A DNA stretch of 35,522 bases, from contig CAJTTU010000014.1 in NCBI GenBank assembly GCA_910579325.1, positions 18,309 to 53,830 on the forward strand, given 5' to 3'. Both the position numbers and the translations under genes were made by a program. This document shows, piece by piece, positions 30,770 through 35,522 of the stretch; position 1 is the first letter of the stretch; every line of letters begins with the position of its first letter. The stretch is from an uncultured Lachnospiraceae bacterium (GTDB lineage: Bacteria; Bacillota; Clostridia; Lachnospirales; Lachnospiraceae). The notes beneath the pieces were generated by a model that saw nothing but the letters and a program-made list of their open reading frames with translations, was not told the DNA's origin and did not search any database.

Positions 30770-31731
30770 AACGGAAGCTTATGAACCTGTTCTTCGGGCT
30801 GGTGTTCCTTGCAGGGTTCGGAATCCTTACTTACCCGACCATATCGGATCAATGGAACACTTACCGGCAGAGCAAGCTGATTTCTTCCTATGAGGATGCG
30901 GTGTCCACCCTGGAGCCGGAGGATTATACGAGAGAATGGGCGGCGGCCAGATCCTTTGACGACAGCCTGACCCGCAATAATATATACGGGGACGCCTTCG
31001 GCGACCTGGAGGAGGATCTGACAGGCACAGAATACTGGAAGGTGCTGAATATCGCCGGGGACGGCGTGATGGGGTATCTGTCCATTCCGAAAATAAATAT
31101 TAAGCTTTCGATTTACCACGGGACTGCGGAGGATGTGCTGCAGACCGGGGTCGGCCACTTAAACGGCACAAAGCTGCCCATCGGCGGCGAGGGAACCCAC
31201 AGCGTACTGTCAGCCCACAGAGGACTGCCCAGCGCCCGTCTGTTTACCGATATCGACCAGATGGGGCGGGGGGATAAGTTCTATATCCATATCCTGGATG
31301 AGACGCTGGCCTACGAGGTAGACCAGGTGCTGAACATGGTGGATAAGGACGACATGGATACGTTGCAGAGCGCTTTGCAGATCGAGGAGGGGAAAGACCA
31401 GGTGACATTATTTACCTGCACCCCTTACGGCGTAAACTCCCACCGTCTCCTGGTGCGGGGGACGCGGGTTCCCTACAACGGGGAAGAGGAAGTCGAGAGC
31501 ACGCCTGTGGATACGATGTTAAAGACGGTGCAGAATTACTATATGCTGTATCTGCTTCTGGGTCTGTCGGTGACGGCGCTGGTGATCCTGGTGATGCGGG
31601 CGGTGTTAAAGCCGAAGAAGAAAGCCGGGGAAGCGGCGGAGGAGACTGTGGAAACCGCCGACAGGGCGGATGAGAAGCCGGAAGAAAGCGCCGGGGAAGA
31701 CCGGAGCAAAGACGGCGGAGACGGAGAGTAA
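30766..31731 (+). CDS. Class C sortase 2
   Basis: A close paralogue of the preceding gene: the same N-terminal membrane segment, WNTYRQSKLISSY, His151 (SAHRGLPSA), Cys218 (LFTCTPYGVN) and Arg227 (HRLLVRG). A C-terminal membrane segment (about 255-280) is followed by a 45-residue tail, basic at first (KPKKK) and then acidic. Tandem class C sortases usually divide the work of adding backbone and ancillary subunits. No housekeeping class A or E sortase is visible here, so final wall attachment may be done by an enzyme encoded elsewhere. Translation is coupled by the 4-base overlap. After its stop a 67-base gap carries the next GCGGAACT box. Confidence 0.93.
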   Translation: MKRKLMNLFFGLVFLAGFGILTYPTISDQWNTYRQSKLISSYEDAVSTLEPEDYTREWAAARSFDDSLTRNNIYGDAFGDLEEDLTGTEYWKVLNIAGDGVMGYLSIPKINIKLSIYHGTAEDVLQTGVGHLNGTKLPIGGEGTHSVLSAHRGLPSARLFTDIDQMGRGDKFYIHILDETLAYEVDQVLNMVDKDDMDTLQSALQIEEGKDQVTLFTCTPYGVNSHRLLVRGTRVPYNGEEEVESTPVDTMLKTVQNYYMLYLLLGLSVTALVILVMRAVLKPKKKAGEAAEETVETADRADEKPEESAGEDRSKDGGDGE

Positions 31732-31772
31732 CTGTTTGAAGCAGAACTAATAGAAACGGCGGGGGAACCGCA

Positions 31773-31792
31773 GCGGAACTAAATTAGGAGGG
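31773..31792 (+). promoter_or_regulatory. GCGGAACT box plus ribosome binding site
   Basis: GCGGAACT, spacer AAATT and AGGAGGG lie six bases before the GTG at 31799. The spacing favours this GTG over the ATG at 31805, though either would keep the signal peptide. Confidence 0.5.
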
Positions 31793-31798
31793 TAGGAT

Positions 31799-33028
31799 GT
31801 GGAGATGAAGAAACGGATTATAAAGGGGTGCGCATGGGCGCTGGCGCTTTTGACTGCCGTGTCGGTTCTGGCGCTTAAGCAGGATGCGGCGTATGGGGCG
31901 ACGGGAGTGGACGCGAACAAAGAGCGCAGCCTGTCATTCAGCCTTGCGCGGAATGTGGGCGGCGAGGGAATTCCTGAGGAGGATCTGAAACAGGACATTA
32001 CCATCAGGTATTATAAGGTTGCCGAAATGAATGTGCCGACAGGCACATATTCCGGAAAGCTGCAGGGAAACTGGGCCGCATTAAAAACAGTTAAGTATAA
32101 AGTAGTGGAGCGGGCTGATAAAAAGGGCTTTGACGTTAAGGTGGACGGTGTAGACAAAGACTACGGCGCCTGTAAAGAAGAAGAACAGACAGCTGACCTG
32201 GAAGACGTTATCCTTGATACCAGCGAGGAAGGAAGAACAAACGCCACATTTGCCTGGGACGCGCTGGCCAAAAAGGCGGCCGCAATCTCGGAAAATGAAC
32301 AGGAATTTGGTCATGTGGTATTAAAGAATACGGCGGATGAGGCATTCGCGGCAGAAGTGAGCCTGGAGGAGGTTCCTCCCGCTATGTATCTGATTATGGC
32401 GGATGATGTGAAAGCTTCTAATTATATGTATTCTTTTAAACCTTATCTGATCTCCGTCCCTACCAATGGTTATGCCGACGGCACGGCTGACAGTGATGAC
32501 TGGATTTATGACGTAAAGGTTGGCCTGAAGCCGGAGCAGGAAGAACGCTATGGCAGACTGCGGATCACAAAAAATCTGTCTGATTTCAACGCCAGCCTGG
32601 GCGACAGAGCTTCTTTTATCTTTGAGGTGAGAGCAGAGAAAGATGGTGATCTGGTATACAGCGACGTGGTGCAGCTGGATTTCACCGGAGCCGGTCAGAA
32701 TACTGTTACGATCGGTCCGGAAGAGGCTGACGGAGTCGATGTGGTCGGGAAGATCCCGGCAGGCTCTACGGTAACGGTGACCGAGGTCTACAGCGGCGCC
32801 AGCTATGAGGCAGCCACCGATACGGTAAGGCTGGATCATCCAATGCAGGCGTATGATGAGGAAAATGGCGTGGCGGAGAATGTTTCCTTCACTAATACCT
32901 ATAATGGCGGCATCAACGGCGGTTCCGGCGTTGTGAACCATTTTGAATATACGGAAAGCGAAAACGGAACCGGCGGTAACTGGCAGTATGTGCCTTCCCA
33001 GTCAGCAGAAGGAGGTAATACGCAATGA
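31799..33028 (+). CDS. Secreted pilin-like protein with isopeptide/Cna-B-like domain, no sorting signal
   Basis: A 409-residue exported protein. A basic start and hydrophobic core lead to a likely cleavage after AYGA (near residue 34). The first 245 residues look like an FctA-type pilin domain ending in WIYDVKVGLKPE (235-246). This matches the WxxxVxV pilin motif with a lysine at 244. A C-terminal DUF5979/Cna-B-like domain (about 252-375) has RITKNLSDF and VSFTNTYNG. The last 35 residues are a Gly/Asn/Ser-rich tail, and there is no LPXTG, membrane helix or basic end. It may be a fibre subunit held by donor-lysine linkage or by non-covalent contact. The next gene overlaps its stop by 4 bases (ATGA). 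Confidence 0.75.
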   Translation: MEMKKRIIKGCAWALALLTAVSVLALKQDAAYGATGVDANKERSLSFSLARNVGGEGIPEEDLKQDITIRYYKVAEMNVPTGTYSGKLQGNWAALKTVKYKVVERADKKGFDVKVDGVDKDYGACKEEEQTADLEDVILDTSEEGRTNATFAWDALAKKAAAISENEQEFGHVVLKNTADEAFAAEVSLEEVPPAMYLIMADDVKASNYMYSFKPYLISVPTNGYADGTADSDDWIYDVKVGLKPEQEERYGRLRITKNLSDFNASLGDRASFIFEVRAEKDGDLVYSDVVQLDFTGAGQNTVTIGPEEADGVDVVGKIPAGSTVTVTEVYSGASYEAATDTVRLDHPMQAYDEENGVAENVSFTNTYNGGINGGSGVVNHFEYTESENGTGGNWQYVPSQSAEGGNTQ

Positions 33029-33624
33029 GAAAGAACAGGATGAAAAAAACGATTTGCCTATCCGCTGCGGCCTGCCTGCTGGTGGGCGGCCTGGCGGTGG
33101 GCAGGGCAATGGCTTATTTTACCGCTTACGCGGAAACCAGCGGCGGCGTTGTTATGGATATGGGATTTACCACGATCGAGCCGGTGGAACCGGTGGATCC
33201 GGTAGAAGGCGGCTGGATTAAACATATTACCGTAAGCAATACCGGCAATTACCCCTGTTTTGTGCGGGTAAGGCTGCTGTATGGCGGGGAATATACGGTT
33301 ACTCCCACATTGGGAGCCGGCTGGAGAGACGGCGGGGATGATTACTACTATTATGAGTCTCAGGTTCTGGCCGGAGGGAAAACTGAAAGCGAAATAAGCG
33401 CAATGGTTGAAGCGCCGAAGGATGAGCTGACAGACGGCATGAACTTCAACGTTATTGTAGTTGCAGAATGCACCCCGGTTCTCTATGATGAAGCTGGCAA
33501 TCCGTCATTTGACTTAAGCTGGAGCAAAGGGGACATCATTATCCAGGAATCCCAGAGCACTCTGCCGGATCAGCCCCAGGAATCCCAGCCGGAGACCACG
33601 GCGGAGAATAAGGAGGGTGAATAA
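33025..33624 (+). CDS. TasA/CalY-like secreted protein 1
   Basis: A 199-residue protein with a signal peptide (about residues 8-30) followed by AYFTAYAETSGG. This resembles the AYFxD start of mature camelysin/TasA-type fibre proteins, which SipW-type peptidases process. A beta-rich domain of about 120 residues follows, with ITVSNTGNYPCFVRVRLLYG, the usual strand in this group. A Gln/Pro/Ser/Glu tail (about 170-199) carries no sorting motif. AGGAGG lies about eight bases before the ATG. The stop and next start overlap in TAATG. Membership of the broad TasA/CalY-like group is by pattern and not certain. Confidence 0.68.
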   Translation: MRKNRMKKTICLSAAACLLVGGLAVGRAMAYFTAYAETSGGVVMDMGFTTIEPVEPVDPVEGGWIKHITVSNTGNYPCFVRVRLLYGGEYTVTPTLGAGWRDGGDDYYYYESQVLAGGKTESEISAMVEAPKDELTDGMNFNVIVVAECTPVLYDEAGNPSFDLSWSKGDIIIQESQSTLPDQPQESQPETTAENKEGE

Positions 33625-34400
33625 TGAAGAAGAAAAACTCCTTTTTTACAAAAACAGTCCTGCTGTTCGGCATGGCCGCTGTCCTGCTGGTGCTGAGCAC
33701 GGTGGGCAGCACGAGGGCAGCTTTGATCTATAACGACGGCAATGCTTACAGGATACAGATTGCCGCTTCCTATATCGGCGTCGGGCTGATTGAGAACGAG
33801 GACGTGGTCAGCTACCGGTCTTATGACAGGAACAACCAGGCAGTGGAGGAGAAAAAAGATCTGCTTTCAGGAGTCGCGGCACAGATTGATAAAGAGGGCT
33901 TTAAACCGGGCAATCCTTATCAGGAAGCGCTTTCCGTGACCAATGCGGGCGAGATCGACAGCTATGTGCGTGTCATTGTCTATAAAAGCTGGAAAGACGG
34001 CACAGGAGACAGCAATACGGTTCTGTCCCCGGAGCTGATCAAGCTGGATGGGGAAGACGGGATGAACGGCTGGGTGAAGGATGAAAATGCTTCCGGCAGC
34101 GGCGCGGACGGCGATTACAGGGAGCGTCTGGTGCTTTACTATACGAAGCCCATTGCCAACGGGGGTGAGACGCCTCTGTTTAATAAGACATTGACCATCG
34201 ACCCTGATGTCATGAAGGTATTCTCCCAGAAGAGGGACGGCAACAAGATCACCACCTCCTATGCCTATGACGGCTACAGCTTTAACCTGGAAGTGGAGGT
34301 GGATGCGGTTCAGACCCACAATGCCGTGGACGCCATCAAAAGCGCCTGGGGCGTGGATGTAACGATCGCTCCGGACGGGACGCTGAGCCTTGTACGGTAA
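33624..34400 (+). CDS. TasA/CalY-like secreted protein 2
   Basis: A 258-residue protein. After KKKNSFF, a hydrophobic segment (about 10-27) leads to STRAALIYND. The mature part is beta-rich and contains ALSVTNAGEIDSYVRVIVYKSW, equivalent to the VSNTG...VRVRLLY strand pair of the preceding protein, so the two are distant paralogues. Near the end is a YSFNLEVEVDAVQTHNA segment, common in SipW-dependent proteins. There is no LPXTG and no second membrane segment. The start overlaps the previous stop by one base. It is followed by the SipW-type peptidase gene, its probable processing enzyme. Confidence 0.7.
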   Translation: MKKKNSFFTKTVLLFGMAAVLLVLSTVGSTRAALIYNDGNAYRIQIAASYIGVGLIENEDVVSYRSYDRNNQAVEEKKDLLSGVAAQIDKEGFKPGNPYQEALSVTNAGEIDSYVRVIVYKSWKDGTGDSNTVLSPELIKLDGEDGMNGWVKDENASGSGADGDYRERLVLYYTKPIANGGETPLFNKTLTIDPDVMKVFSQKRDGNKITTSYAYDGYSFNLEVEVDAVQTHNAVDAIKSAWGVDVTIAPDGTLSLVR

Positions 34401-34424
34401 GCCGGTCAGGGGGTGAGGGTCACC

Positions 34425-34970
34425 GTGGGAAAACGGAACGGAAAAAAGAAGCGGGAAGGAAAAGGAGTGGTGTCAGCCTGCCTCAGCGCGGTGAGCATGG
34501 TTTTACTCATAGCGCTGGTGCTCGGATGCCTGCCCCTGACGGTTCCCAGAATCTTCGGGCTCCACATTTACACGGTGGTCAGCGGCAGTATGGAACCGGC
34601 GATCCCGACCGGGAGTCTGGTCTATGTCCGGGAGACGTCGCCTGAGCAGGTGGAGGCGGAGGAAGTGATCGCCTTTTACGGAGCCAGGGACAGCGCTTCC
34701 ATTATCACCCACAGGGTTGTGGAGAACCGGGTGGTTATGGGGGAGTTTATCACAAAAGGGGACGCCAACCAGACGGAGGATATGAACCCCATCCCTTATG
34801 AAAATTTTATTGGCAGTGTCGTATACAGCATCCCCGCCCTTGGAAAGGCCGCGGAGCTGCTTACCAGTCATGACGGGAAGCTTATCGCCGGAGCGGTGAT
34901 TGCGGCGGCGCTTCTGATGCAGGGGCTGGCAGTATTGACAGAGAGGAAAGAGAAGCGGCCGGGAGAGTGA
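34425..34970 (+). CDS. sipW: SipW-type signal peptidase (Ser/His, S26B)
   Basis: A 181-residue membrane signal peptidase of the archaeal/ER-like type that processes TasA and related proteins in Bacillus. It has an N-terminal membrane segment (about 17-42), the serine box VVSGSMEPAIPTGSLVYV with Ser55, and ITHRVVE with His96 in place of the lysine of ordinary bacterial enzymes. FITKGDANQTEDMNPIP holds the conserved Asp residues, and a C-terminal membrane segment (about 152-173) completes it. GTG at 34425 is preferred, with GGGGGTGAG about seven bases upstream; a GTG at 34413 in the same frame lies too close to that site. Neighbouring genes encode its likely substrates. Confidence 0.9.
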   Translation: MGKRNGKKKREGKGVVSACLSAVSMVLLIALVLGCLPLTVPRIFGLHIYTVVSGSMEPAIPTGSLVYVRETSPEQVEAEEVIAFYGARDSASIITHRVVENRVVMGEFITKGDANQTEDMNPIPYENFIGSVVYSIPALGKAAELLTSHDGKLIAGAVIAAALLMQGLAVLTERKEKRPGE

Positions 34971-34978
34971 CCGGAGTT

Positions 34979-34997
34979 GCGGAACTGTAGTTGGAGG
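34979..34997 (+). promoter_or_regulatory. GCGGAACT box plus ribosome binding site
   Basis: GCGGAACT, spacer GTAGTT and GGAGG stand nine bases before the ATG at 35007. Identity with the 17423 copy extends 6 bases upstream of the octamer. Confidence 0.5.
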
Positions 34998-35006
34998 TAT
35001 ATATTT

Positions 35007-35522
35007 ATGATGAAGAAGAAACCGTGGCGTTTCGCCATCCTGGCGCTGGCGCTTTTAGGCAGCGTGGCAAGCGTCCATGCGGAGGAGCTGACCGGCAGGG
35101 ACGGCTGGGCGGCCAGGTTCACAGGGGATAAAATTGAGAGCAATTTTTCTAACACCCAGCTGGCGGAGGATATTTCAGGGCTCCAGCCGGGAGACAGCAT
35201 CACAATCAATGTGGCTGTGGAGAATGGGTCTGACAAGGCGGCCAGCTTTTACCTGACCAACGAGGTGTTATCGAGCCTTGAGGACAGCCGCGACTCGGCA
35301 GCAGGCGGCGCCTACGGCTACAGGCTGAATTATACCGGCCCCGGTTCGACAGCGGGCGGAACCGACCTCTATAACAGCGATACGGTAGGCGGCGAGAGCA
35401 CCCAGTCGGGAGAAGGCCTTCATAAAGCTGCTACGGGCCTCGGCGAATACATTTACCTGGATTCGCTGCAGCCGGGACAGAAGGGAAATGTTTCCCTGAC
35501 TGTTTCCCTGGACGGCGAGACC
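35007..35522 (+). CDS. Secreted surface protein of the SipW/pilus locus (3' partial)
   Basis: The frame runs open to the window end (172 codons). A signal peptide (MMKKKPWRFAILALALLGSV, then ASVHA) would be cleaved before EELTG. The mature part begins GWAARFTGDKIESNF and SGLQPGDSITINVAVENGSDKAASFYLTNEVL. It contains DTVGGE and GEYIYLDSLQPGQKGNVSLTVSLDGET. This pattern is familiar from proteins encoded beside SipW-type peptidases in Lachnospiraceae, some of which end in an LPXTG-like signal; the end is not visible here. Likely a further fibre or matrix component. The closing ribosome binding site with its GCGGAACT box fixes the start. Confidence 0.75.
   Translation, partial: MMKKKPWRFAILALALLGSVASVHAEELTGRDGWAARFTGDKIESNFSNTQLAEDISGLQPGDSITINVAVENGSDKAASFYLTNEVLSSLEDSRDSAAGGAYGYRLNYTGPGSTAGGTDLYNSDTVGGESTQSGEGLHKAATGLGEYIYLDSLQPGQKGNVSLTVSLDGET

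Noticed and set aside
1..35522. CRISPR array, tRNA, rRNA or complete insertion sequence
   Set aside because: No regularly spaced repeats, cloverleaf sequences, rRNA motifs or transposase with terminal repeats were seen.

Overview
The window looks like chromosomal DNA from a gut Firmicute of the class Clostridia, most likely Lachnospiraceae. The grounds are GGAGG-type ribosome binding sites, tightly packed + strand operons, an EpsG-type polymerase, LPXTG surface proteins with class C sortases, a SipW-type signal peptidase, and a SARP/BTAD regulator of the kind common in that family. The genus cannot be fixed from the sequence alone.

Region 1 (1-17092) is the distal part of an exopolysaccharide or capsule operon of the Wzx/Wzy type. 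It opens with the 3' end of a chain-length protein that carries a degenerate tyrosine-kinase-like C-terminus. Next come the initiating sugar-phosphate transferase, several glycosyltransferases (GT2, GT4, GT11-like, and probably a GT-D-like enzyme), hexapeptide acetyltransferases, a Wzy/EpsG polymerase, a Wzx flippase and a membrane-anchored SGNH esterase with discoidin-like domains. The oddest member is an 891-residue fusion of acetyltransferase, GT4 and GT2, with a run of nine A at the first domain junction. Together these genes would build, decorate, flip and polymerise a repeat unit that is probably acetylated and possibly fucosylated.

Region 2 (17093-20824) is a regulatory or recombination module. 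It holds a 23-bp near-perfect inverted repeat, a structured leader, an apparently intact tyrosine recombinase, a second recombinase-like protein that has lost most catalytic residues, and a SARP/BTAD regulator ending in a degenerate GGDEF-like domain. A good sigma-70-type promoter precedes the second recombinase-like gene.

Region 3 (20825-22147) is mostly non-coding. It contains a terminator, a C-terminal remnant of a gene on the minus strand, and a small minus-strand coiled-coil gene.

Region 4 (22148-35522, continuing off the end) is a surface-fibre locus. Two small unrecognised proteins and a Ser/Lys signal peptidase precede a 1383-residue LPSTG protein, a 518-residue LPSTG backbone-type pilin and two class C sortases. 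After these come four secreted proteins: a pilin-like protein without a sorting signal, two TasA/CalY-like proteins, and one truncated by the window end. A Ser/His SipW-type signal peptidase lies among the last of them. The locus therefore combines a sortase pilus system with a SipW/TasA-like fibre system, each with its own type of signal peptidase. The middle of the giant pilin and the whole backbone pilin are visibly more AT-rich than their surroundings, which suggests cassette exchange.

No tRNA, rRNA, CRISPR array or intact insertion sequence was seen.
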